Positions 18,001-26,146 of a DNA stretch of 64,000 nucleotides are shown piece after piece. The stretch comes from CADEED01 sp035525785. Lineage in GTDB: Bacteria > Pseudomonadota > Gammaproteobacteria > Steroidobacterales > Steroidobacteraceae. Every line of letters begins with the position of its first letter. Position 1 is the first letter of the stretch. The stretch is taken from the NCBI GenBank assembly GCA_035525785.1, contig DATLDQ010000062.1:12181-76180 (forward strand). Direction: 5' to 3'. The position numbers and the translations under genes are program-made. The notes under the pieces are model-generated. The model did no database searches and was not told where the DNA came from. It saw only the letters and a list, made by a program, of their open reading frames with translations.

Positions 18001-18049
18001 GCAAGGGGACAGACTCGCTAGCAAGGGGACAGATTTCGAATCTGTCCCC
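18001..18049. repeat. GGGGACAG direct repeat and perfect inverted repeat
   Basis: The 13-mer gcaaggggacaga occurs twice (18001-18013 and 18021-18033). The second copy is the left arm of an 11-bp inverted repeat, ggggacagatt ... aatctgtcccc (18025-18049), with a 3-base loop. It lies between the convergent etfA and peroxiredoxin genes. A hairpin here could act as a two-way terminator, although there is no clean T-run. The GGGGACAG-type palindrome recalls dispersed repeats of REP type; that link is inference. Confidence 0.7.
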
Positions 18050-18076
18050 TCTTACTTTCCTCTCGGTCAACCCAGC

Positions 18077-18559
18077 CTACAGCTTGCCCAGGACGTACTC
18101 CGCCGCCGAGACCTTGAACTCCTTCGGCGCTTCTACTTCCACGTCCGTGGCCACGCCGTCCTTGACGACGACAGCGAATCTCTGGCCGCGCGTGCCCATG
18201 CCGAAGCCGCGACCATCCATCTCGAGGCCCAGCGCCTTCGCGTAGTCACCGTTGCCATCGGCGAGCATCAGCACGTTGTCACCGACGTTCGCGTGCTTGC
18301 CCCAGGCATCCATGACGAATACGTCGTTCACCGCCATGCAGGCAATGGTATCGACGCCCTTGGCCTTGATGGCCGATGCCTTGTCGACATAGCCCGGCAG
18401 ATGCTTGGCATCGCAGGTGGGCGTGAACGCACCCGGCACCGAGAACAGCACCACCGTCTTGCCCTTGAAGAGCTGGTCAGTGGTGAGGTCCTGTATCCCA
18501 TCCTTCGTCTTGGTCTTGAACGTGCCCGCGGGCATCGTGTCGCCTGCCTTGATAGCCAT
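18077..18559 (-). CDS. Peroxiredoxin, Prx5-type redoxin
   Basis: The 160-residue protein begins MAIKAGDTMPAGTFKTKTKD and has the Prx5 active site VPGAFTPTCDAKHLPGY with the peroxidatic Cys near residue 49. VDTIACMAVND holds a second cysteine near 74. GTRGQRFAVVVKDGV and the C-terminal EYVLGKL are also family-typical. It should reduce hydroperoxides with thioredoxin or glutaredoxin/glutathione. I chose the ATG at 18559 because AAGGAG precedes it; a longer frame upstream is out of phase with hmgL coding. It lies 20 bp after the HMG-CoA lyase gene. Confidence 0.93.
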   Translation of the reverse strand: MAIKAGDTMPAGTFKTKTKDGIQDLTTDQLFKGKTVVLFSVPGAFTPTCDAKHLPGYVDKASAIKAKGVDTIACMAVNDVFVMDAWGKHANVGDNVLMLADGNGDYAKALGLEMDGRGFGMGTRGQRFAVVVKDGVATDVEVEAPKEFKVSAAEYVLGKL

Positions 18560-18579
18560 CGTCTTCTCCTTGTAAGAAT

Positions 18580-19500
18580 TCAGTTCAGCGCCGGGAACAG
18601 CCCTGCCTTCAGCACCATGCCGGGCACGGTGTGTTCGAGCTTGCCCTGCAGCCAGCGGCTGGTTTCCAGCAACTCCGGAAGATCCACGCCGGTTTCGTAT
18701 CCCATACGATGCAGCATGTAGATGAGGTCTTCGGTGGGAATGTTGCCCGTCGCCGCGGGTGCGAACGGGCAGCCGCCGATACCACCACAGCTCGCGTCGA
18801 GAACGCGAACGCCCGCTTCGACGGCGGCGTACGCATTCGCGAGGCCGGTGTTGCGCGTGTTGTGGAAATGCGCGCGAAGCTTCGTGCCGGGCAATGCGGC
18901 GCCAAGCTCCGACACCAGCGCGCGCACCTGCGTCGGCACGGCGACGCCGATGGTATCGGCCACCGCGATTTCGTCGGGCTCGCCCGACGCGAGACGGCGT
19001 GCCACGTCGACCACACGCGGCACGGGCACTTCTCCCTCGAAGGGACAACCGAATGCCGTCGATATCGTGATCTGGGCGCGGATGCCGGCCGCTTTGGCGG
19101 CTGCGGCGATCTCGAGCCACGCGGCGATGCCCTCGTCCACGCTGCAGCCCTGATTACGCTGGCTGAAGCTTTCGGTGGCCGCGATCGCCATGCCCACCTC
19201 GGTACAGCCCGCGGCCAATGCCCTCTCGAAGCCCCGGAGATTCAGCACCAGGCCGATGTACCGCGCAGCGGGACCGATGCGGGCGAGTTCGCCCAACACG
19301 GCCTCGGCGTCGGCCATCTGCGGCACGCGCTTGGGATTGACGAAGCTCGCCACCTCGATGCGCGGCAGCCCGGCGGCCGCCAGCCTGCGGATGAGCTCGA
19401 CCTTGGTCGCAGTGGGCAGCACCTGCGGCTCGCTCTGCAAGCCGTCACGCGGCCCCACTTCGACGATCTCGACGCTTCTGGTATCGGCGTTGGAATCCAT
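18580..19500 (-). CDS. mvaB: Hydroxymethylglutaryl-CoA lyase
   Basis: The 306-residue TIM-barrel protein has the lyase N-terminal motif VEVGPRDGLQSEPQ, IEVASFVNPKRVPQMAD, and near the C-terminus the signature DASCGGIGGCPFAPAATGN with the catalytic Cys. HMG-CoA lyase splits HMG-CoA into acetyl-CoA and acetoacetate, the last step of leucine breakdown. No other leucine-degradation gene (liu/mcc) is adjacent, but a class III CoA-transferase starts divergently 64 bp away. Family membership is firm. Confidence 0.93.
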   Translation of the reverse strand: MDSNADTRSVEIVEVGPRDGLQSEPQVLPTATKVELIRRLAAAGLPRIEVASFVNPKRVPQMADAEAVLGELARIGPAARYIGLVLNLRGFERALAAGCTEVGMAIAATESFSQRNQGCSVDEGIAAWLEIAAAAKAAGIRAQITISTAFGCPFEGEVPVPRVVDVARRLASGEPDEIAVADTIGVAVPTQVRALVSELGAALPGTKLRAHFHNTRNTGLANAYAAVEAGVRVLDASCGGIGGCPFAPAATGNIPTEDLIYMLHRMGYETGVDLPELLETSRWLQGKLEHTVPGMVLKAGLFPALN

Positions 19501-19564
19501 GGCGTGATTCTATCGTCTCCTCGCGCTTGACCCTCTGCGGGCGCGTGGGTACAAACCCGGCGCC

Positions 19565-20776
19565 ATGACTCCAACCCAAACAAACACGGCCGGCGCATTG
19601 TCCGACCTGCGCGTCCTCGAGCTGGGCACGCTGATCGCAGGACCGTTCTGCGGGCAGTTGCTGGGCGACATGGGGGCGGAAGTCATCAAGATCGAGGCGC
19701 CCGGCCAGGGCGACCCGATGCGCCATTGGGGGCCGCAGAAGCGTGGCACGCCGTCCGTGTGGTGGCCGGTGATCGGGCGGAACAAGAAGGGCGTCACCCT
19801 CGACCTTCGGCAGCCTGCCGGGCAGTCCCTTTTCAAAGACTTATGCCGCAAAGCTGATGTAGTCATCGAGAACTTCCGGCCGGGTACCCTCGAGAAGTGG
19901 AACTGCGGCTGGGACGAGCTGGCTCGCATCAATCCGCGTCTCATCCTGGTCCGCGTCTCCGGCTACGGACAGACCGGACCGTACGCGCAACGCGCCGGGT
20001 ACGGCGGCATCGGCGAGGCCATGGGCGGCCTGCGCTACATCGTCGGCGAGCCCGATCGGCCGCCTTCGCGCGTGGGCATCAGCATCGGCGACTCGCTGGC
20101 GGCGGTACATGCCTGCATGGGGACGCTGGCCGCGCTGCATCACCGCGAGCGCACCGGCGTGGGCCAGGTGGTCGATGCGGCGATCTACGAGTCCGTGCTC
20201 AACATGATGGAGTCACTGGTCACCGAGTACGACCAGCTGGGCCACGTGCGCGAGCGCAGCGGACCCATCCTGCCACGCATCGCACCCTCGAACGTCTACC
20301 CCACCCGTGATGGCATCGTCATGATCGGCGCCAACCAGGACACGGTGTTCGCACGTCTCGCGGCGGCGATGGAGACACCCTCGCTCGCCGAGGATGCGCG
20401 CTACCGCGATCACACCGCGCGCGGAGAGAACCAGCAGGAACTGGATACGCTGATCGCCGGGTGGACAGCGACGCTCACCACCCGCGAGCTGCTCGATCGA
20501 TTGGAACAGCACGGCATCCCGTCCGGGCTCATCTACCGCACCGCGGACATGCTCGAAGACCCGCACTTCGCGGCGCGCGAGGCCATCGTCACCACCGAGC
20601 ACCCGGCCTTCGGCAAGTTGCGCATGCAGAATGTCGCGCCAAGGCTTTCGGCCAGCCCGAGCTCGGTGCGTACTCCGGCGCCGGAGCTCGGGCAGCACAA
20701 CGACGAGATCTACGGCCAGCTGCTCGGGCTCGATGCCGCCGCGCGCGATGCCTTGCGCGCCGCCGGCGTGGTCTAG
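19565..20776 (+). CDS. Class III CoA-transferase (CaiB/BaiF family)
   Basis: The 403-residue protein contains the family hallmarks VLELGTLIAGPFCGQLLGDM, AEVIKIEAPGQGDPMRHWG, the RNKKGVTLDL segment, and VIENFRPGTLEKWN. The catalytic Asp is expected in VVDAAIYESVLNMMES near residue 203. Such enzymes move CoA between a carboxylic acid and an acyl-CoA (formyl-CoA, succinyl-CoA and similar). Divergence from HMG-CoA lyase suggests organic-acid or ketone metabolism, but the substrate cannot be read from sequence. Confidence 0.88.
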   Translation: MTPTQTNTAGALSDLRVLELGTLIAGPFCGQLLGDMGAEVIKIEAPGQGDPMRHWGPQKRGTPSVWWPVIGRNKKGVTLDLRQPAGQSLFKDLCRKADVVIENFRPGTLEKWNCGWDELARINPRLILVRVSGYGQTGPYAQRAGYGGIGEAMGGLRYIVGEPDRPPSRVGISIGDSLAAVHACMGTLAALHHRERTGVGQVVDAAIYESVLNMMESLVTEYDQLGHVRERSGPILPRIAPSNVYPTRDGIVMIGANQDTVFARLAAAMETPSLAEDARYRDHTARGENQQELDTLIAGWTATLTTRELLDRLEQHGIPSGLIYRTADMLEDPHFAAREAIVTTEHPAFGKLRMQNVAPRLSASPSSVRTPAPELGQHNDEIYGQLLGLDAAARDALRAAGVV

Positions 20777-20796
20777 CTACCGGGGCCGGAAACGAA

Positions 20797-20819
20797 AAGG
20801 CCGGGCATTGCCCGGCCTT
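20797..20819. terminator. Bidirectional hairpin terminator
   Basis: A perfect 10-bp stem, aaggccgggc / gcccggcctt, with a 3-base loop lies between the convergent CoA-transferase and TPR genes. Each strand has a short A/T edge (aaaa before it and cctt after it). This is a typical intrinsic terminator serving both strands. Confidence 0.75.
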
Positions 20820-20842
20820 CGCGTCTGCGCTGCGCGCGCAAA

Positions 20843-22075
20843 TCAGGTGTTGAGGATCCAGAGACCCGCGATGCGCTTCAGCGTCGGGTCGGTCTTCACC
20901 GTGGCGAAAGCCTTCTTCGCTTCCGGCTTGTTGTTGGCCTTGAGGTTGGCGATACCGAGCAGGATGCCCGCTTCGTCGGGCTTCGCGAGCTTGCCCTTGG
21001 CGATACCGGCCTTGATGTGTTCCACCGCCTTCGCGGTGTCGCCAAAGCCCAGGTAGGACGCACCGACGTGCACCAGGTCGTCGCCGGTGGCCGCGGACTT
21101 CGCAGCGGCTTCCTTGGCCGGCAGCGCGGCCTTTTCCTTCGCGGCCGCGGCCTTCGCCGCATTCAGCAGGCGCGTGTTCTTGTCGATCTCGCGCTGGTCG
21201 GTGTACAGCTTCTTCGCGAACGCCTGCTCGAGCACCGCCTGCGCTTCACCCGCGAGGCCAAGATCCATGGCGATCTGCGCCATCTCGGTGTACTCGGACG
21301 GCCTCTTCATGACGCCGACGGTGGTCTGCAGCCGCATCACGTTGATCTTCTGCTCGTCGGTAAGATCACTTTGCGTGAGCGCCACCAGCAGGTTCTGCCA
21401 GTACTCGGGCTTCGGGTAGTACACGACCAGCTTCTCGAAGAGTCGCGTGACACAGTTGTTGTCCTGCGCCTTCTGGCAGGCCGTGAGGACCACCAGCATG
21501 GTGTCTTCCTTCGGCTTGCCACCCTGGGCTTCGACAGCCTTGATGACGTCGCTCATCACGCGCTGAGCGTCCGCGTTCTTGCCGCTCTGGTAGTAGGCCT
21601 GGCCCAGCGTGACCATGAGCTCGGGATCCTGCTTGAGCTTGAGACCGCGGTTCGCGTACTCGATGGCCTTGGGATAGTTCTTCATCTGGTAGTACAGGGC
21701 GGTGAGGTTCTTGAGGCGTTCCGCCTTCTTGGCCTCCGCCATGCACGGCGAGTTGAGAGAAGCTTCCAGCTCGCGCGCGGCATCGTTGAGCTGGCCCAGC
21801 TGGTGATAGGCGTAGCCCTTGAACTCCGTCATGTAGAACTGATCGAACGCCGACTTGATGTAGCCGGTCGTGCCCTCGGCCTCGCGGACCTTGTTGAGCA
21901 CTTCCTGCCACTTTCGGGCCTGGATCGCCTTGTTCGCCGCGTCCATGGGCTTGGCAATCTGCTTGCTGATCTTGCCGCCGCCGGAGCAGGCGCCTTGTGC
22001 GAACGCTGTGTTCGCACCCGCGGCCATCAGGAAAACCGCCGCAGCTGCGACGCAGAAACGCGAACGAATTGACAC
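20843..22075 (-). CDS. Exported TPR-like protein of the TonB operon, copy 2
   Basis: The 410-residue protein has a Sec signal peptide (MSIRSRFCVAAAAVFLMAAG, cleavage near AFA-QG) and a periplasmic helical-repeat body. TPR-like helices include KNLTALYYQMKNYPKAIEYA and MVTLGQAYYQSGKNADAQRV. A charged Ala/Lys-rich linker lies near residues 295-320. It is paralogous to the gene just upstream; the C-terminal PDEAGILLGIANLKANNKPE block is nearly shared. Start is GTG with GGAG upstream. It ends the tonB-exbB-exbD-exbD-TPR-TPR cluster. Function is unknown; a role in TonB-complex support is inference. Confidence 0.75.
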   Translation of the reverse strand: MSIRSRFCVAAAAVFLMAAGANTAFAQGACSGGGKISKQIAKPMDAANKAIQARKWQEVLNKVREAEGTTGYIKSAFDQFYMTEFKGYAYHQLGQLNDAARELEASLNSPCMAEAKKAERLKNLTALYYQMKNYPKAIEYANRGLKLKQDPELMVTLGQAYYQSGKNADAQRVMSDVIKAVEAQGGKPKEDTMLVVLTACQKAQDNNCVTRLFEKLVVYYPKPEYWQNLLVALTQSDLTDEQKINVMRLQTTVGVMKRPSEYTEMAQIAMDLGLAGEAQAVLEQAFAKKLYTDQREIDKNTRLLNAAKAAAAKEKAALPAKEAAAKSAATGDDLVHVGASYLGFGDTAKAVEHIKAGIAKGKLAKPDEAGILLGIANLKANNKPEAKKAFATVKTDPTLKRIAGLWILNT

Positions 22076-22121
22076 TGGCTAATGCTCCTATCTGGATTGG
22101 GCCTATGGTTTCAGCCCGGAC

Positions 22122-23378
22122 TCAGGTATTCAACTTCCAAAGTTTGGCGACACGGGTCAGCGTCGCGTCCTTGTTGACCGTGTCGAAAGCCTTGGCGGCT
22201 TCCGGCTTGTTCCCGGCCTTGAGGTATGCGATGCCGAGCAACAATCCGGCCTCGTCGGGATTACGCACGCCACCCTTGGCGATGCCGCGGTTCAGGACCT
22301 CGATGGCCTTTGTCGGGTCACCGTAGCTCAGGTAGGCGGCACCCAGCTTCACGTCGGCGTTGCCCTGGGCATTGGCCTTCGCGGAAGTTTCTTGTTGCGG
22401 CAGCGACTTCTTGTCGGCGTCCGCGGCGGACTTCGCACGCTCGAGCATTTTCTGGACGTCGGCCACTCGCGTGCCCTTGAACACGCTCTTGGCCTTGCCG
22501 GCCTCGATGGCGCTGATGGCCTCACCCGGCAGGCCCGTGTTCAACGCGATCTCGGCCATCTCGGTGAACTGGTCGGAGGTGCTCATGGCACCGACCTGCA
22601 TCGCGAGGCGCATGATGTTGAGCATCTGGATGTCGGTGGTGTCCGGCTTCATCATCGAGACAACCACGTTCTGCCAGTACTCGGGCTTGGGGTAGAACTT
22701 GACCAGCTTCTCGCCCTGCTCGGATACGCACGCGGCATCGTCGAGCTGCGAGCAGGCGCCGTGGATGATGCGCAGATTCTGCTCGCCCGGCGGCTTGCCT
22801 TCCGCCTCGAGCTTGGCCGTCACGTCTTTCATGACCTTCACGGCATTCTGGAAGTCCTGGGTCAGGTAGTACGCCTGGCCGACGTACAGCGAGAAGTCGG
22901 CAGGGGCTCCGGCCTGAAGCGCGCGATTGCCGTATTCGATGACCTTCGGGTACTGGTCGACCTGGTAGTACACCTGCGTGAGCAGCTTCAGGTTGTCCAG
23001 GCGGTCCGCGTCCGACATGCAGGGCGAGTCGGTGATCTGGGAGAGTTCGGCACCAGCTTCGGCGTACTTCTTCTCGCCGGCATTCGCGCTGCCCAGAAGC
23101 TTGTGGATCCAGAATTCGTCGTAGATCGACTTGGGCTTGTCATCCGCCTGGGCAGCCGCCACCTGGGTCCGCACTTCCGGCCAGTTCTGCGCTTTCACGG
23201 CGTCAAAAGCGGCGGCCATGGGCTTCTTGATGGACTTGGAAATCGCGGCATTCTTGCCACTGCACTCAGGCGCCTGCGCTGCGGCCGTGTTGACCGCGCC
23301 GAGACCTACCAGGGCGAAAGCCGCGAGGGCTGCTGTCGATGCTGCGTTGGCAGCAGGGTTTCCCCATCGTTTTGACAC
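22122..23378 (-). CDS. Exported TPR-like protein of the TonB operon, copy 1
   Basis: The 418-residue protein has a signal peptide (FALVGLGAVNTAAAQ, cleavage near AAA-QA) followed by about ten helical hairpins. Shared blocks with the downstream paralogue include the YPKPEYWQN motif, a Pro-Cys-Met turn and a final block PDEAGLLLGIAYLKAGNKPE, then LW-x-LNT at the end. Start is GTG preceded by AAGGAGAG. A 46-bp gap separates it from copy 2, and a 134-bp gap with a GC-rich hairpin separates it from exbD. No enzymatic motif is visible. It is likely a periplasmic scaffold, a role not proven. Confidence 0.75.
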   Translation of the reverse strand: MSKRWGNPAANAASTAALAAFALVGLGAVNTAAAQAPECSGKNAAISKSIKKPMAAAFDAVKAQNWPEVRTQVAAAQADDKPKSIYDEFWIHKLLGSANAGEKKYAEAGAELSQITDSPCMSDADRLDNLKLLTQVYYQVDQYPKVIEYGNRALQAGAPADFSLYVGQAYYLTQDFQNAVKVMKDVTAKLEAEGKPPGEQNLRIIHGACSQLDDAACVSEQGEKLVKFYPKPEYWQNVVVSMMKPDTTDIQMLNIMRLAMQVGAMSTSDQFTEMAEIALNTGLPGEAISAIEAGKAKSVFKGTRVADVQKMLERAKSAADADKKSLPQQETSAKANAQGNADVKLGAAYLSYGDPTKAIEVLNRGIAKGGVRNPDEAGLLLGIAYLKAGNKPEAAKAFDTVNKDATLTRVAKLWKLNT

Positions 23379-23398
23379 TTCCGACTCTCCTTACAAAG

Positions 23399-23427
23399 GA
23401 GCCGCGGGACCAGAAGGGCCGCGGCTC
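23399..23427 (-). terminator. GC-rich hairpin between exbD and the TPR genes
   Basis: Arms gagccgcgg (9 bp) pair with ccgcggctc across an 11-base loop, just upstream of the Shine-Dalgarno of the first TPR gene. There is no real T-run, so it may be an mRNA-stabilising or partial-termination element that changes the ExbD:TPR ratio, not a full terminator. Confidence 0.4.
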
Positions 23428-23512
23428 GTTTAGTACATGCCCACCGTCGAGACACCCACTTTTTTGGATGCTCCGCGCAGCGGAAAGTTTCTGATCTAAT
23501 TCAGCGGCTTGC

Positions 23513-23950
23513 CTATTCCCTGAACTCCGCCGTGTTCACGAAGCCCATTTTCTGCATGCGATTACGCTGCGCCGCGGCCATCACGAGGGCCGTGGTTTCA
23601 TAACGCGAACGCCGATCGGGGCGAAGGTGAATTTCCGGCTGCGGGCGGCCCGACGACTCGGCGCCCTGCCGCGCGGAGCGGAAGAACGACTCGAGCTGCG
23701 GGATGCCCGACACCACCGTGCCGTTCCACACGATCGTGCCATCGAAGTCGATGTCGATCTGGATGACGTCCGGACGCACAGGAGGCGGCGGGTTGTTGGC
23801 CTGCGGCATATCCAGCTTGGTTGCGTGCGTCATCACGGGGATCGACATGATCAGCACGATGATGAGCACCAGCATCACGTCGATGAGCGGAGTCGTATTG
23901 ATCTCCATCATCGGTGCGCTGGAGTCAGAGCTGCCAACTGTCATTGCCAT
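23513..23950 (-). CDS. exbD2: ExbD/TolR-family biopolymer transport protein, second copy
   Basis: The 145-residue protein has one membrane helix with the essential Asp (TTPLIDVMLVLIIVLIMSIP, Asp near residue 24) and a periplasmic domain with the VWNGTVV strand and the closing LVMAAAQRNRMQKMGFV. It belongs to the proton-driven ExbB-ExbD motor that energises TonB. It lies 21 bp after the first exbD. Two ExbD proteins behind one ExbB are also known in Xanthomonas, where the second has a special role in uptake of certain compounds. Confidence 0.92.
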   Translation of the reverse strand: MAMTVGSSDSSAPMMEINTTPLIDVMLVLIIVLIMSIPVMTHATKLDMPQANNPPPPVRPDVIQIDIDFDGTIVWNGTVVSGIPQLESFFRSARQGAESSGRPQPEIHLRPDRRSRYETTALVMAAAQRNRMQKMGFVNTAEFRE

Positions 23951-23971
23951 GGTTAGTTAATCCTCGAGGTG

Positions 23972-24412
23972 TCAGCGCGTGACGCGGATGCTGCCCTTGT
24001 CAGGCTCGGTGATGAAACCGACCTTGACGATGCCACCGCGCTGCAGGCTGTTGATGACACGACCCACCGCCTCATATCGCGCGGCGACATCGCCGCGGAT
24101 GTGAAACTCGGGTTGAGGCGTCTTGCGAGCCTCGGCGACGATCTTCTGGAAGAACACCTGTCGATCGCTGATCAGGTGGTTGCCCCAGAAAACCTGGCCT
24201 TCCCGGTTCACCGAAATGATGACGTTCTCCGGCTTCGTCTGCGTCGGGATGTTCACCGCTTTCGGGATCGTGACCCTGGCCATGTCCTGCACCACGGGTA
24301 CCGTGATCAGAAAGATGATCAGCAGCACGAGCATGATGTCCACGAGCGGCGTGGTATTGATCTCCGAAATGGCGTCTCTTTCCTCTTCGCCGCCACCGAC
24401 ACTCATCGCCAT
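23972..24412 (-). CDS. exbD1: ExbD/TolR-family biopolymer transport protein, first copy
   Basis: The 146-residue ExbD has the N-terminal cytoplasmic stretch GGGEEERDAISEINTTPLVD, the membrane helix with the conserved Asp (VDIMLVLLIIFLITVP), and the periplasmic TolR-like fold with VFWGNHLISDRQVFFQKI and QPEFHIRGDVAARYEAVGRV. It carries proton flow with ExbB. It starts 49 bp after exbB and precedes exbD2. Confidence 0.93.
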   Translation of the reverse strand: MAMSVGGGEEERDAISEINTTPLVDIMLVLLIIFLITVPVVQDMARVTIPKAVNIPTQTKPENVIISVNREGQVFWGNHLISDRQVFFQKIVAEARKTPQPEFHIRGDVAARYEAVGRVINSLQRGGIVKVGFITEPDKGSIRVTR

Positions 24413-24461
24413 GGGTCTTTACCTCTGAAGCCTGTAACGCAAAGCCGCGCTGAACGGGTCT

Positions 24462-25181
24462 TTACTTCTTCGTGCCGACGACGGGACCCTGCGACACGCG
24501 GGCACCGCCCACGAGATACGCATGCAGGTCGGAGGCGAAGTTGCGCAGGCTCTCGCTGATGGTCTTGTTACGACGCAGCAGCCAGTTGTAGCCCATGACC
24601 GCGGGCACCGCGACCGCGAGGCCGAGAGCCGTCATGATCAGAGCTTCACCGACGGGGCCGGCAACCTTGTCGATGGACGCCTGGCCGGAAACGCCGATGG
24701 ACACCAGCGCGTTCAGAATGCCCCACACCGTACCGAACAGACCCACGAACGGAGCCGTGGAACCGACGGTGGCGAGGAACGCTAGGCCATTGGTCATCTT
24801 GCTGTTGACGGAGTCGACCGAGCGCTGCAGCGACATGGTCACCCACTCGTGCAGGTCGATGCGGTCCGTGAGGCGGCCTTCATGGTGCGCCGAGGCGCGC
24901 AGACCATCTTCAGCGACCGCGCGGAAATCATTGTCCTTCGGCAGGCGATCCACAGCTTCCTTAAGGGAGCCCGAGCTCCAGAACTGCTTCTCGACGACCT
25001 TGGCGCCAGCCTTGAGACGACGCTGGTCCCAGAGCTTGGTGAAAATGATGTACCAGGACACGGCAGACATGATCAGCAGAATGATCAGCGTGCCACGGGC
25101 AACCGCGTCACCCTGAGCCCAGAGTGCTTCGATGCCATATGGATTGTCGACTACAACAGCGTCAGCAGCAGCGTTTTGCAT
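24462..25181 (-). CDS. exbB: ExbB/TolQ-family proton channel protein
   Basis: The 239-residue protein has three membrane helices, a large cytoplasmic loop, and the family signature LAFLATVGSTAPFVGLFGTV followed by WGILNALVSIG and VAGPVGEALIMTALGLAVAV. It forms the pentameric channel around ExbD and transmits proton-motive force to TonB. It lies 56 bp after tonB in the order tonB-exbB-exbD-exbD, as in Xanthomonas. Confidence 0.94.
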   Translation of the reverse strand: MQNAAADAVVVDNPYGIEALWAQGDAVARGTLIILLIMSAVSWYIIFTKLWDQRRLKAGAKVVEKQFWSSGSLKEAVDRLPKDNDFRAVAEDGLRASAHHEGRLTDRIDLHEWVTMSLQRSVDSVNSKMTNGLAFLATVGSTAPFVGLFGTVWGILNALVSIGVSGQASIDKVAGPVGEALIMTALGLAVAVPAVMGYNWLLRRNKTISESLRNFASDLHAYLVGGARVSQGPVVGTKK

Positions 25182-25237
25182 GATTTCCTCGATTACAAAA
25201 ATGTGATGCGGCGCCCGAGCGCCGCATCACCGTGAAT

Positions 25238-25870
25238 TTAACCTTCGTTCTTGATGACGAACTTGACCTTGAACTTGATGCAGGACTCGTCCATCGCCGC
25301 ACCGTTGTCGGTGGCAGCGGTGTAACGACTGTTCTTCGCGACCTGGATCGCGGCCTGATCGAGTTCGGGGTAGCCCGAGGTTTCGGCAACCACCGGGTCG
25401 CGCAGCAGTCGGCCATTCGGACCGACGCAGGCCTGCACGACAGGTGATCCCTGCTCTTCGCGTCGCTTGGCACCCGGCGGATAAAACCGGTCGGGGTCGG
25501 CGGCGCTCTTCATCTTGGCGGACGTGCCCGCAGTGCGCGGCGGCGGCGGCGGCGCTGGCGGCGGCGGCTTGTCAGTCACGTCCTGAATGGCGGTGGTGGT
25601 GCTTTCCATCGGTAGGTCGATGGCCACTTCCGGGGGCGGCACTTCTACCGGCGGACGCTCCATCTCTGGCGGCGGCGGCGGTGGCGGCTCGTCTTCCTGC
25701 TTGAGTTCTTCGACGATGTCGGCTTCGATCGGCGGCGCCAGCACTTCGACCACCTTGCGAGCAAGGCCGGAAGCCAGCGCCCACGCGGCGAGGATGTGCA
25801 GGCCGATGATCAGCACCACGACGACGCCGCGGCGAGTAAAGAAAGTTGAATCTTGAGCGTAAGCGGGCAT
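25238..25870 (-). CDS. tonB: TonB energy-transducing protein
   Basis: The 210-residue protein has an N-terminal anchor (GVVVVLIIGLHILAAWALA), two Pro-rich periplasmic stretches (EPPPPPPPEMERPP and PPPPAPPPPPRTAGT), and a C-terminal TonB domain with GSPVVQACVGPNGRLL, SGYPELDQAAIQVA and FKVKFVIKNEG. TonB spans the periplasm and opens outer-membrane receptors. I chose the ATG at 25870 (MPAYAQDST); the longer frame to 25963 adds a basic leader with no support. It lies 276 bp after ilvD and likely has its own promoter. Confidence 0.93.
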   Translation of the reverse strand: MPAYAQDSTFFTRRGVVVVLIIGLHILAAWALASGLARKVVEVLAPPIEADIVEELKQEDEPPPPPPPEMERPPVEVPPPEVAIDLPMESTTTAIQDVTDKPPPPAPPPPPRTAGTSAKMKSAADPDRFYPPGAKRREEQGSPVVQACVGPNGRLLRDPVVAETSGYPELDQAAIQVAKNSRYTAATDNGAAMDESCIKFKVKFVIKNEG

Positions 25871-26146
25871 GTTTTCCCGAGGTTCGCGAGTGAAAACTAT
25901 TGAAAAACGTCGGCGCGTATCAAACGGGTGGCGGAAAGTAACCAAGCTTTCCGACCAGTGCAACCGTTCGTTCGTTCCGTCCCCCGGCCTGCCCCATGTT
26001 CCAGGGCATGGCCTTGTAAATGTTCATAGGAATTTGATTTGTAGCTTCGGCGCCGGTCCGAAGCCGCTGAACTGTAACCGCAGGCGATGGGCCTGACAAC
26101 AACTCTGTTTGGCGAAACTTTCATGATGGGTTCTGCATAACGCACG

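Noticed and set aside
21017..22072. Plus-strand frame of 351 codons opposite a TPR gene
   Set aside because: It mirrors the coding periodicity of the TPR gene, and the minus-strand protein has a signal peptide and a conserved paralogue.
25920..26027. Small minus-strand frame (MNIYKAMPWNMGQ...) between ilvD and tonB
   Set aside because: It is short, has no Shine-Dalgarno and no known family; I could not support it as a gene.
26044..26064. 7-bp hairpin (gcttcgg / ccgaagc) after ilvD
   Set aside because: No T-run follows on the minus strand, so terminator function is too weak to call.
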